Notes: generated from the letters alone by a model not told the origin. A stretch of DNA of 5,988 nt from Cytophagales bacterium (GCA_025455595.1 JALOMD010000208.1:1-5988); one strand, 5' to 3'. Positions 1-5,187 are shown, counted from the first letter of the stretch. Program-made: numbers and translations.

Positions 1-470
1 TGCAGCATGTCCTCGGCGGCGGGCAGCAGCGATTCGCTGGCGGGCGGTTCGGGCACGCATTCCGACACGACGACTATTTCCGTCGGCTGGCTGTGCGCAC
101 TGCGCCGCGACACGCCGAGGCGGTGCCGCAGTTGTCTTTCGCTGCCGTCTTTGTGCCGCACCGCCGACTGCCATTCCGAAATTCCGGAAAAATTGCCCGA
201 AACGCCGTTGCCGTTGACCGTAGGGTTTTCAATTTGACCGTTTTGGGCGTTTTGGGTAAAAAACGCCCAAAACGCCAGAGGAACCTCGCCCAGCAGCAAA
301 CGGCTGTCGGCGAGCTTCGCTTCCTCGGCGGTATAGCCGAGCAGTTCGGTGAGCCGGTCGTTTGCGTACAGCACGCGTTGGTCGGCCAAGCGGTGGACGT
401 GAATCAGACAGGGCGAAAGCTGCGCGGCAAGGCGCAGCCAGTCATCGGTAGAAGCATCTGTGTCCTGCAC
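1..470 (-). CDS. PAS-domain protein, N-terminal part (probable sensor kinase, cut by window edge)
   Basis: The minus strand is open from a GTG at 470 to the window edge, giving 156 codons plus two bases. No ATG lies between the upstream in-frame TAA (498-500) and this GTG, so GTG is the only reasonable start, although no Shine-Dalgarno is visible. Residues about 14-138 read as one PAS fold: VLYANDRLTELLGYTAEEA at 33-51 is the classic PAS N-terminal signature and HKDGSER at 107-113 is the usual late-PAS strand motif. PAS domains sense ligands, redox state or light, and commonly precede histidine kinase domains. No kinase domain is visible here because the gene is truncated by the window. It lies downstream of a sigma-54 activator on the same strand, so a cognate sensor kinase is the best inference; a diguanylate cyclase or other PAS protein is possible. 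Residues 66-78 (Q/N/F-rich) are encoded by a perfect palindrome and look like an insertion in the PAS fold. Confidence 0.8.
   Translation of the reverse strand, partial: MQDTDASTDDWLRLAAQLSPCLIHVHRLADQRVLYANDRLTELLGYTAEEAKLADSRLLLGEVPLAFWAFFTQNAQNGQIENPTVNGNGVSGNFSGISEWQSAVRHKDGSERQLRHRLGVSRRSAHSQPTEIVVVSECVPEPPASESLLPAAEDML
239..274. repeat. Perfect 15-bp palindrome inside the PAS reading frame
   Basis: The left arm CGTTTTGGGCGTTTT (239-253) and right arm AAAACGCCCAAAACG (260-274) are exact reverse complements around a 6-base loop. The arm core GTTTTGGGC recurs in the intergenic palindromes at 2185-2209 and 2538-2562. A related half copy lies at 186-203 in the same gene (AAAAATTGCCC followed by GAAAC). 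The palindrome keeps the frame open and encodes residues 66-78 of the PAS protein. Confidence 0.8.
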
Positions 471-485
471 GGATAGGGGGTGATG

Positions 486-541
486 AGTCGTAAGTGGTTA
501 GTGGTCAGTGGTTAGTCGCAAGTGGTAAGTCGTAAGTAACA
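486..541. repeat. Tandem 7-base repeat array (AGTSGTN-like), 8 units
   Basis: Eight consecutive heptamers start with AGT: AGTCGTA, AGTGGTT, AGTGGTC, AGTGGTT, AGTCGCA, AGTGGTA, AGTCGTA and AGTAACA. The array begins 15 bases upstream of the PAS gene's GTG start, so it occupies that gene's leader. It is the reverse complement in type of the arrays at 587-621 and 2566-2608. Confidence 0.85.
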
Positions 542-620
542 AGAGATGGCTTGTGTCACTGATTCTAACTGAGAAATCGCAACGTCACTTACCACTTGCG
601 ACTTACCACTTGCCACTCAC
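497..620. other. 34-bp imperfect inverted repeat between the activator gene and the PAS gene
   Basis: The arms 497-530 and 587-620 are complementary at 30 of 34 positions by hand alignment. The innermost 17 bases (514-530 with 587-603) are perfect and the loop is 56 bases. The right arm reaches the first base of the activator's stop codon. RNA reading through from the activator into the PAS gene could form a long stem here, so this may act as a processing, attenuation or termination element. No T-run follows it, so a classical intrinsic terminator is unlikely. Confidence 0.6.
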
Positions 621-621
621 T
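587..621. repeat. Tandem 7-base repeat array (ACTTRCS), 5 units, overlapping a stop codon
   Basis: The units are ACTTACC, ACTTGCG, ACTTACC, ACTTGCC and ACTCACT. The last unit overlaps the TAG stop of the activator gene (620-622, minus strand). On the coding strand the array therefore starts at the stop codon and reads as repeats of the AAGTGGT/AAGTCGC type. The array after rpoN has the same orientation and placement. Confidence 0.85.
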
Positions 622-2119
622 ACAAATTATAGCTTTTCAGTTTGTTGTACAACGTCTTGCGGTCAATGTCGAGGATTTTGGCCGCCTTGCTTTTGTTGAA
701 GTTCACCTGCTTCAACACGTCCAGAATCATCTCGTACTCGGCACCGTGGGCCACGTCTTTCAAGCTGCCTTTGCGGGCGGCCAAGCTCAGGGCAGCCTCG
801 GCGGGGTCTTCAGGCATCAGCGACCCGGCACTGATGTTGAGCGGAGCAAGGGGCGCGGCCGGAGGCTCGTCGGCAAACTGGAGCTTGGAATAGTTGGAAA
901 TCTCAAACGGCAGCGTACGGGCTTCAATCATGTCGCCGTCGCTGAGCAGGGTGGCGCGTTTGATTACGTTCTTGAGTTCGCGCAGATTGCCCGGCCACGG
1001 ATACCGCATGAAGTACGAAACCACGTCTTCACTGAATCCTCTGACATTTTTGCCCAGTTCGGCGTTAGTGGTTTGCAGGAAATGCATGGCGAATGTCATG
1101 ATGTCCTCCTTGCGTTCGCGGAGCGGCGGCACGTCAATGCTGAACTCGTTGAAACGGTGGAACAAGTCTTCGCGAAACTTGCCGCTGCGGCAGGCATCGG
1201 TGAGTTTCTCATTGCTGGCCACCAAAATGCGCACGTCCAACGGGATTTCCTTCGTGCTGCCGATGCGTTTCACGCGGCGTTCCTGCACCACGCGGAGCAG
1301 GGCCACTTGCACATCGTACGACAGGTTGGCTACTTCGTCCAAGAACAGCGTGCCGCCGTTGGCCTGCTCAAAGTGTCCGATTTTGGTGTTCAGCGCACCC
1401 GTGAACGAGCCTTTCTCGTGCCCGAACAGTTCGCTGTTGGCCAAGTCGCGCGGGATGGCCCCGCAGTCCATCGCCACAAAGGGCTGGTCGCGGCGTTTGC
1501 TGCGTTTGTGGATTTCGCGGGCGATGGCCTCCTTGCCCGAGCCGCTTTCGCCGTAGATGATCACGCTGTAGTTGGTCGGGGCCACGAGGTCAATCTGCCG
1601 GTACAGTTCGCGGGAAGTCGGGTCGTTGCCGAAGATAAACTCGCTGTTGAACTTGAACGTCCGCGAAGGCTTGTTGTCAACGGGCGGTGCCACGGCTTCC
1701 ACAACTGCGTGTTCGGTTTCGTCGGCGGCGGGAACGGCTTGGCGGGTTTCTTTCTCGCGGGCATCTTCCAAGGCCCGGCGCACCGTGAGCAGGATTTCGT
1801 CCGGAAACAAGGGCTTGGTCACGTAATCGTAAGCACCGAGACGCATCACGTCCACGGCCACCTTGATGTCGGAATAGCCGGTAATGACAATGACCGGCAC
1901 TTGCGGGTGCTTTTCTTTGATTTTGGTCAGGATTTCGCCGCCGGTCATGTCGCCGAGGCGAAAATCGGTCAGCACCAAGTCGGGCTTGGAATCATGCAGC
2001 ATTTGCAGGCTGTCTTTTCCAGAATTGGCCACCTGTACGTCAAACTGGTGTTTGTTCAGAAATCGCTTCAAGAGCAAACAGATGTCAAGGTCGTCGTCAA
2101 CCACCAAGATTTTGTTCAT
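620..2119 (-). CDS. Sigma-54-dependent response regulator (NtrC family: receiver, AAA+, Fis HTH)
   Basis: This 499-residue protein has the full three-domain layout of a bacterial enhancer-binding protein. The receiver (1-120) carries the acidic cluster D8-D10, phosphoacceptor D52, T80 and K102. After a linker (about 121-160), the AAA+ domain has Walker A GESGSGKE (190-197), the sigma-54 contact loop as GSFTGA (237-242), Walker B TLFLDE (257-262), arginine-finger region FREDLF (315-320) and sensor II WPGNLREL (375-382). The C-terminus (about 465-499) is a Fis-type helix-turn-helix with NKSKAAKILDIDRKTLYNKL. Family knowledge: phosphorylation drives oligomerisation, and ATP hydrolysis remodels sigma-54 polymerase at -24/-12 promoters. 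The ATG at 2119 gives a complete receiver and is preceded by GAAAGAA, a weak A-rich ribosome-binding site. It lies downstream of rpoN and upstream of a PAS gene, likely its sensor. The regulated genes cannot be told from the sequence. A long antisense frame opposite it is a shadow. Confidence 0.96.
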   Translation of the reverse strand: MNKILVVDDDLDICLLLKRFLNKHQFDVQVANSGKDSLQMLHDSKPDLVLTDFRLGDMTGGEILTKIKEKHPQVPVIVITGYSDIKVAVDVMRLGAYDYVTKPLFPDEILLTVRRALEDAREKETRQAVPAADETEHAVVEAVAPPVDNKPSRTFKFNSEFIFGNDPTSRELYRQIDLVAPTNYSVIIYGESGSGKEAIAREIHKRSKRRDQPFVAMDCGAIPRDLANSELFGHEKGSFTGALNTKIGHFEQANGGTLFLDEVANLSYDVQVALLRVVQERRVKRIGSTKEIPLDVRILVASNEKLTDACRSGKFREDLFHRFNEFSIDVPPLRERKEDIMTFAMHFLQTTNAELGKNVRGFSEDVVSYFMRYPWPGNLRELKNVIKRATLLSDGDMIEARTLPFEISNYSKLQFADEPPAAPLAPLNISAGSLMPEDPAEAALSLAARKGSLKDVAHGAEYEMILDVLKQVNFNKSKAAKILDIDRKTLYNKLKSYNL

Positions 2120-2133
2120 AGGGACGTTCTTTC

Positions 2134-2168
2134 AATTATGAATTGTGAATTCGGAATTATGAATTTGG
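2134..2168. repeat. Tandem 7-base repeat AATTNNG, 5 units
   Basis: Five perfectly phased heptamers: AATTATG, AATTGTG, AATTCGG, AATTATG, AATTTGG. They lie 15-49 bases upstream of the activator's ATG, where its leader or core promoter would be expected. The unit differs from the AGT-type heptamers but has the same period. Confidence 0.8.
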
Positions 2169-2184
2169 GATTTCAGGTTGGGGA

Positions 2185-2209
2185 GTTTTGAGCAAAAATT
2201 GCCCAAAAC
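2185..2209. repeat. Dispersed palindrome, GTTTTGRGCAA-type copy
   Basis: The arms GTTTTGAGCAA (2185-2195) and TTGCCCAAAAC (2199-2209) pair around a 3-base loop with one mismatch, which becomes a G-U pair in minus-strand RNA. The 19 bases 2191-2209 are identical to 2544-2562, forming direct repeats that bracket the central part of the rpoN-activator gap. It lies 66-90 bases upstream of the activator start. Confidence 0.75.
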
Positions 2210-2212
2210 GTC

Positions 2213-2247
2213 ACTCGTAAGTACTTGGTCATTAGTATTTAGTCCGA
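2213..2247. repeat. Degenerate 7-base repeat array
   Basis: The units ACTCGTA, AGTACTT, GGTCATT, AGTATTT and AGTCCGA keep the 7-base spacing and mostly the AGT start of the array at 486-541, but are strongly diverged. This looks like a decayed copy in the same orientation as 486-541. Confidence 0.45.
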
Positions 2248-2425
2248 CAACACAATCTATTGATTTTCAACTATTTGTTAAGTGTTTCGGATAAAAAATA
2301 GATAAAACTATTTGCGAACACGTACTTACTGCGTAATGTGCGAAATTAAAAATCCCGGCCTTTGTGGCAGCGTATGCAACATTGTAGAAACGAAAAACAT
2401 ATGGGGTTTTGTTTTTCCGTAGCGG

Positions 2426-2533
2426 CCTCCCCCAACCCCCTCCCAGGGAGGGGGCAGCCCCCATCCCCGGCCCTTCCCCCGAAGGAGGAAGGGAGCAAAA
2501 CTCCTCCCCCTTGGGGGGAGGCTGGGAGGGGGC
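2426..2533. repeat. Cluster of C/G-strand palindromes
   Basis: Three hairpin-forming units sit in a row. The first is CCCCCTCCC/GGGAGGGGG (2436-2444 and 2446-2454, one central base). The second is CCCTTCC/GGAAGGG (2471-2477 and 2487-2493). The third is CCTCCCCC/GGGGGAGG (2503-2510 and 2514-2521). The flanks (GCCTCCCCCAACCCCCTCCC on the left, CTGGGAGGGGGCT on the right) look like inverted copies of one element. From memory, similar CCTCCCCCAACCCC palindromes are scattered between genes in many Bacteroidota genomes. The open frames through it are low-complexity Pro/Gly peptides. Confidence 0.75.
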
Positions 2534-2537
2534 TGGC

Positions 2538-2562
2538 GTTTTAAGCAAAAATTGCCCAAAAC
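2538..2562 (-). repeat. Dispersed palindrome downstream of rpoN (possible terminator)
   Basis: The arms GTTTTAAGCAA (2538-2548) and TTGCCCAAAAC (2552-2562) pair fully in minus-strand RNA if two G-U pairs are allowed, with a 3-base loop. It lies 42-66 bases after the rpoN stop, so rpoN mRNA would carry it. A terminator role is possible, but no long U-run follows. The right-hand 19 bases match 2191-2209 exactly. Confidence 0.6.
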
Positions 2563-2565
2563 ACC

Positions 2566-2608
2566 GCTAACCACTTACGACTTACCACTCACCAACTTAC
2601 GACTCAAA
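2566..2608. repeat. Tandem 7-base repeat array (ACTTACS) overlapping the rpoN stop codon
   Basis: The units are GCTAACC, ACTTACG, ACTTACC and ACTCACC, then one extra A, then ACTTACG and ACTCAAA. The last unit covers the rpoN TGA stop (2604-2606, minus strand). The unit type, orientation and overlap with a stop codon match the array at 587-621. Confidence 0.8.
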
Positions 2609-4076
2609 TCCGCAATTTGTTCTTGTTTGCCGTTTCCGTCCATTTCCGCAGTTTGGCCGACGGTATGTTCAGTTGGTCACGGTATTTGACCACCGTGCGG
2701 CGGGCAATGGAATAGCCCCGGCGGTGCAGCAAATCAACGATTTCCTTGTCCGATAGCGTGTGGTTTTTGTCCTCGTCCTCAATGATCGAGGCTATCAGTT
2801 CTTTCACTTCCATGGTCGAGACTTCTTCGCCGTCTTCGCGGGTGGTGCGTTCGGTGAACAGTTGTTTCAGCGGAATGATGCCGAACGGCGTTTGCACGTA
2901 GCGGGTGCTGGTGACGCGTGAAATGGTGGAGATGTCCATGCCGATCATGTCGGCTACGTCTTTGAGAATCATGGGTTTCAGGGCCGTGATTTCGCCCGTC
3001 TGGAAGTAATCGTACTGGAGGCGCAGGATGGCGTTCATGGTGTTCAGCATCGTGTTTTCGCGCTGCTGGATGGCATCAATGAACCACTTGGCCGAGTCCA
3101 CCTTATTCTTGACAAACTGGTACGTGCTTTTGTCGGTCTTGGCCTTGCCTTGGGCAATGTCGAGCATGGTGCGGCTCAGGCGCAGTTCGGGGGCGTTTTT
3201 GCTGTTCAGGATCACGCGGATGGAGCCGCTTTCGTACTGCAAGATGAAGTCGGGCACGATGTATTCGTTCATGGCCGACGAACTTGTATCGCTGTACACC
3301 GGCTTGGGCTGCAACGACACAATGAGCCGCAGCACTTCCTGCATCCGGTCGTGTTCAAGGCCCATCAGGCGGGCAATGCGGTCGTAGTTGCCGGTTTCTA
3401 TCTCGTGCATGTAATCCTCCACGATGGTGCAGGCCAGCAACACGGTCTCGGTTGTTTCTTTCTGGGCCAGTTGCATCAGCAGGCACTCTTGGAGGTCGCG
3501 GGCACCGATGCCCGGCGGGTCGAGGCGTTGGATGAGCCGCCTGATCTCCTCGATTTCGTTTACGTCAATAAAACTGTTCAGCGAAAACGAGATGTCGTCG
3601 GCCAAGTCTTCGCTGCCGTAGCGCAGGTAGCCGTCGTCGTCAATCGAGTCGAGCATGAACTCGGCGATTTGCCGCTGCCGCTCGCTGAGAGGCAGGCAGT
3701 GGATTTGGTCCTTGCAGTCGTCGCGAAACGACCGTAGCTGCGCAATGGGCCGGACGTAGTCGTCTTGGTCTGAGTAGTTGTTAGACTGGGTCTTGTAGCT
3801 GGGTATGTCGTCGTCCACCAAACTGTCGTAATCGTAGAGTTCTTCGGTTTCCGGCGCGTCGTCGTAAGCGTCCTCGGCTTCAAACTCATCGGTGGCCGTA
3901 GCCGGCTCGGCATCTTCGGGGTTTTGCGGGCCGTCTTCCAAGGCGGGATTTTCCTCCAGTTCTTTCTGGATTTGCTGCAGCAGCTCGTCAGACGACAAGT
4001 GCAGCAAGTTGAGCATCTGTATGTGGGTAGGTGCAATACGCAGCCCCTGTTTTTGAGTCTGGGTTTGTCTGAGCAT
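2604..4076 (-). CDS. rpoN: RNA polymerase sigma-54 factor
   Basis: This is sigma-54, which directs RNA polymerase to -24/-12 promoters and holds it closed until an AAA+ activator acts. I chose the ATG at 4076 (490 residues) because MLRQTQTQKQ begins Region I as in the family; an upstream in-frame ATG at 4157 would add 27 unrelated residues. No Shine-Dalgarno is evident. Region I (1 to about 48) is Q/L-rich and ends in ELEENPALE. Region II (about 49-112) is strongly acidic. The core-binding part follows, with LPLSERQRQIAEFMLDSID and GIGARDLQECLL (about 189-200). The promoter-binding helix-turn-helix is VADMIGMDISTISRV (about 374-388), then YVQTPFGIIPLKQLF. The RpoN box is ARRTVVKYR (about 458-466). 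All hallmark regions are intact and the length is typical. The next gene downstream on the same strand encodes a sigma-54 activator, separated by 484 bases. Confidence 0.97.
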   Translation of the reverse strand: MLRQTQTQKQGLRIAPTHIQMLNLLHLSSDELLQQIQKELEENPALEDGPQNPEDAEPATATDEFEAEDAYDDAPETEELYDYDSLVDDDIPSYKTQSNNYSDQDDYVRPIAQLRSFRDDCKDQIHCLPLSERQRQIAEFMLDSIDDDGYLRYGSEDLADDISFSLNSFIDVNEIEEIRRLIQRLDPPGIGARDLQECLLMQLAQKETTETVLLACTIVEDYMHEIETGNYDRIARLMGLEHDRMQEVLRLIVSLQPKPVYSDTSSSAMNEYIVPDFILQYESGSIRVILNSKNAPELRLSRTMLDIAQGKAKTDKSTYQFVKNKVDSAKWFIDAIQQRENTMLNTMNAILRLQYDYFQTGEITALKPMILKDVADMIGMDISTISRVTSTRYVQTPFGIIPLKQLFTERTTREDGEEVSTMEVKELIASIIEDEDKNHTLSDKEIVDLLHRRGYSIARRTVVKYRDQLNIPSAKLRKWTETANKNKLRI

Positions 4077-4107
4077 AATCGGTAGGGGTTTGTATAAACG
4101 CAAAATG

Positions 4108-4124
4108 GCAAGGCCATACCTTGC
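4108..4124 (-). promoter_or_regulatory. Small hairpin in the rpoN leader
   Basis: GCAAGG (4108-4113) and CCTTGC (4119-4124) form a perfect 6-bp stem with a 5-base loop, about 30 bases upstream of the chosen rpoN ATG. It could be an operator half-site pair or an RNA hairpin affecting translation. Such short palindromes also occur by chance. Confidence 0.3.
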
Positions 4125-4383
4125 TTGGGGCTTATCTGTTACCAACTCTCGCGCCAAACCTTCGCCTCAAATCATTCTTCACCCATAAAGTACTGACAAT
4201 TAGCCAATTAAAACGTAAATAAAAATTTCAAGCACTTAAGTCACGGCCATCAGTACTCGGCCCGACTGTTCATTATCGAGACATTTTGGGGATTTTTTTC
4301 CACAGTCGAGTGGGATGTTTTCGGTTGTTGCTGTGCTTTCCACCCCTAACCGTCCGGCACAGGCTGCACGGATTGCAAAAAAA

Positions 4384-4410
4384 CGTTTTGGCGAAAAAAT
4401 GCTTAAAACG
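4384..4410. repeat. Degenerate copy of the dispersed GTTTTG palindrome
   Basis: CGTTTTGGCG, an A-run, then TGCTTAAAACG resembles the palindromes at 2185-2209 and 2538-2562. One G is missing from the left arm and the GC core is shifted, so only the outer six bases pair cleanly. It appears to be a decayed family member. Confidence 0.4.
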
Positions 4411-4465
4411 ACATAGCAGGGGGTTTTGACAGAAGCAGGCAAACCGGGGCCGGACAAAGTTGACG

Positions 4466-4473
4466 TATATTTG
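4466..4473 (+). promoter_or_regulatory. Candidate Bacteroidota -7 element
   Basis: TATATTTG matches the TAnnTTTG -7 consensus of the Bacteroidota primary sigma factor exactly. No TTTG or TTG lies at the usual distance upstream (about 4440-4446), so the -33 element is missing or poor. Transcription would begin near 4480, at the start of the hairpin-rich segment. Confidence 0.4.
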
Positions 4474-4479
4474 CCCAAA

Positions 4480-4606
4480 CAAGAATCATTTTGACGGCGA
4501 TTACGTTAGAAAGGCTCAGCGGCGGCATTCCGCATGAGCAATACACACTGCTGGACAAAAGAGCAAAGAGGGTTTGCCGGGCCGCTTTTTTCTTTGTTCT
4601 TTCGTC
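4480..4606 (+). ncRNA. Candidate small RNA or structured leader (no known family recognised)
   Basis: The segment starts just after an exact TAnnTTTG element and contains two hairpins. The first pairs GCTCAGCGG (4514-4522) with CCGC-A-TGAGC (4530-4539), a 9-bp stem with one bulged A. The second pairs AAAGAGCAAAG (4558-4568) with CTTTGTTCTTT (4592-4602), 11 bp with one G-U, and is followed by a T-rich stretch to about 4610. Together they resemble a promoter, structured body and weak terminator. It does not look like 4.5S RNA, tmRNA or 6S RNA to me. It could equally be the 5' leader of the response regulator about 105 bases downstream. Strand and ends are inferred. Confidence 0.3.
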
Positions 4607-4657
4607 TTTTATTCAGTACTTGCCTGACAGACAGTTAGCCTTTATCAAACACATATC

Positions 4658-4689
4658 TTGGTGCAAGTAATTACGGATTCCCTACTTTG
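4658..4689 (+). promoter_or_regulatory. Weak promoter candidate for the response regulator
   Basis: TTG (4658-4660) and TACTTTG (4683-4689) are separated by 22 bases, which resembles a Bacteroidota -33/-7 pair. The -7 element is one base short of TAnnTTTG. It would give a leader of about 20 bases before the ATG at 4714. Confidence 0.25.
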
Positions 4690-4713
4690 CCGACCGAGGT
4701 TTAGCCTGACGAC

Positions 4714-5163
4714 ATGAAACCTTGCATTTTGGTAGCTGAAGACGATGCCGACGACCGGTTTTTACTGCACAACGCCTTTTCTGAACTCAAAATATCCGAT
4801 GTAGTGGCTTACGTGAAGGACGGGGTTGAATTGATTGATCAACTCAACCACCGCCTTGAGAACGACTCACAGAATCCGCTGCCAAGCCTCATCCTGCTCG
4901 ACTTGAACATGCCCAGGAAAAACGGCATGCAAGCGTTGGCAGAAATCAAGGCAGACCCCGCCCTGCGCCTTATCCCGGTGCTGATTTTCACTACCTCGGC
5001 CGCTTCTCGTGACATTGAGGAAGCATACAGCCTCGGAGCCAACAGCTACATTGTAAAACCAAGTGACTACGCCGAACTGACCGACTTGGTCAAAACCATC
5101 AGGGATTTTTGGCTGGGATCCGTCAGGCTGCCAAAACGCAGCGGCTGCTTTAGCCCCGGGTAA
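4714..5163 (+). CDS. Single-domain response regulator (CheY/Rcp1-like receiver)
   Basis: This 149-residue protein is one receiver domain with no output domain. The phosphorylation site is complete: acidic E9-D10-D11, phosphoacceptor D63 in LILLDLNMP, T93 in FTTS, and K115 followed by P116. The DLNMPRKNGMQAL stretch, the extended loop before it (about residues 45-57) and the FTTSA motif are typical of the Rcp1-like group, which often receives phosphate from phytochrome or other PAS/GAF hybrid kinases. The protein likely acts in the cytoplasm as a phosphorelay intermediate or by protein-protein contact. The last 12 or so residues (from about 138) are a non-conserved basic tail. The start ATG is the only one that preserves the first beta strand; upstream there is only a weak GAGG at a long distance. 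It is alone on the plus strand, with no kinase gene beside it, so its partner is unknown. Confidence 0.95.
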   Translation: MKPCILVAEDDADDRFLLHNAFSELKISDVVAYVKDGVELIDQLNHRLENDSQNPLPSLILLDLNMPRKNGMQALAEIKADPALRLIPVLIFTTSAASRDIEEAYSLGANSYIVKPSDYAELTDLVKTIRDFWLGSVRLPKRSGCFSPG

Positions 5164-5187
5164 GAACCGCAGCCCGGCGGGTTCTGC
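5164..5187. terminator. GC-rich hairpin between convergent genes
   Basis: Directly after the response regulator's TAA, GAACCGC (5164-5170) can pair with GCGGGTTC (5177-5184) with one bulged G. An alternative fold pairs GCAGCCC with GGG-TT-CTGC. It lies in the 51-base gap between convergent genes, so it could serve either transcript. No T-run follows on either strand, so intrinsic termination is only plausible. Confidence 0.4.

Larger units (their letters stand above)
2120..2603. other. 484-base repeat-rich gap between rpoN and the activator gene
   Basis: I see no credible gene. In plus-strand order it holds an AATTNNG heptamer array, a GTTTTG-type palindrome, a degenerate heptamer array, an AT-rich stretch (about 2248-2420) with AACTATTTG twice (2269-2277 and 2306-2314), a C/G-rich palindrome cluster, a second GTTTTG-type palindrome and a heptamer array entering the rpoN stop codon. 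The AT-rich stretch is the likeliest site of a promoter for the activator. No full TAnnTTTG or sigma-54 -24/-12 match was found by eye. Short frames through the C-rich part give Pro/Gly-rich peptides and are rejected. Confidence 0.75.
4077..4713. other. 637-base divergent intergenic region between rpoN and the response regulator
   Basis: I see no convincing protein gene. The overlapping minus-strand frames at about 4236-4482 are Cys/Arg-rich, resemble no known family and cross a palindromic repeat. The region contains a hairpin in the rpoN leader, an AT-rich stretch (about 4180-4232) that may hold the rpoN promoter, a degenerate GTTTTG-type palindrome, a TAnnTTTG element, two hairpins followed by a T-rich tract, and a weak promoter candidate just before the response regulator. 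Confidence 0.7.

Noticed and set aside
7..476. Plus-strand open frames over the left end
   Set aside because: The minus strand encodes a clear PAS signature over the same bases. The plus-strand peptides have no recognisable motifs.
486..621. CRISPR array
   Set aside because: The repeats are 7 bases long and directly adjacent, without unique spacers of constant length, and no cas genes are present.
596..2191. 531-codon plus-strand open frame
   Set aside because: It lies exactly opposite the NtrC-family activator, whose motifs are unambiguous. The antisense peptide is His/Val/Phe-rich with no recognisable domain and is a by-product of codon use.
2267..2574. Pro/Gly-rich minus-strand small open frames
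   Set aside because: They run through the C/G-rich palindrome cluster, and their Pro-rich sequence is simply the translation of the repeat. No credible start context or domain.
3150..3737. 195-codon plus-strand open frame
   Set aside because: It is antisense to rpoN and the peptide shows no family features. The same applies to the plus-strand frames at 3028-3387 and the minus-strand frame at 3578-4117.
4236..4482. 69- and 80-codon minus-strand frames in the divergent intergenic region
   Set aside because: Two overlapping frames of similar length, Cys/Arg-rich, without a ribosome-binding site or family features, crossing a palindromic repeat. A real small gene cannot be fully excluded.
2120..4713. 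Sigma-54 -24/-12 promoters in the intergenic regions
   Set aside because: I scanned both strands by eye for TGGCAC-N5-TTGC and GG-N10-GC. Partial hits had wrong spacing or lay inside coding sequence, so none is reported.
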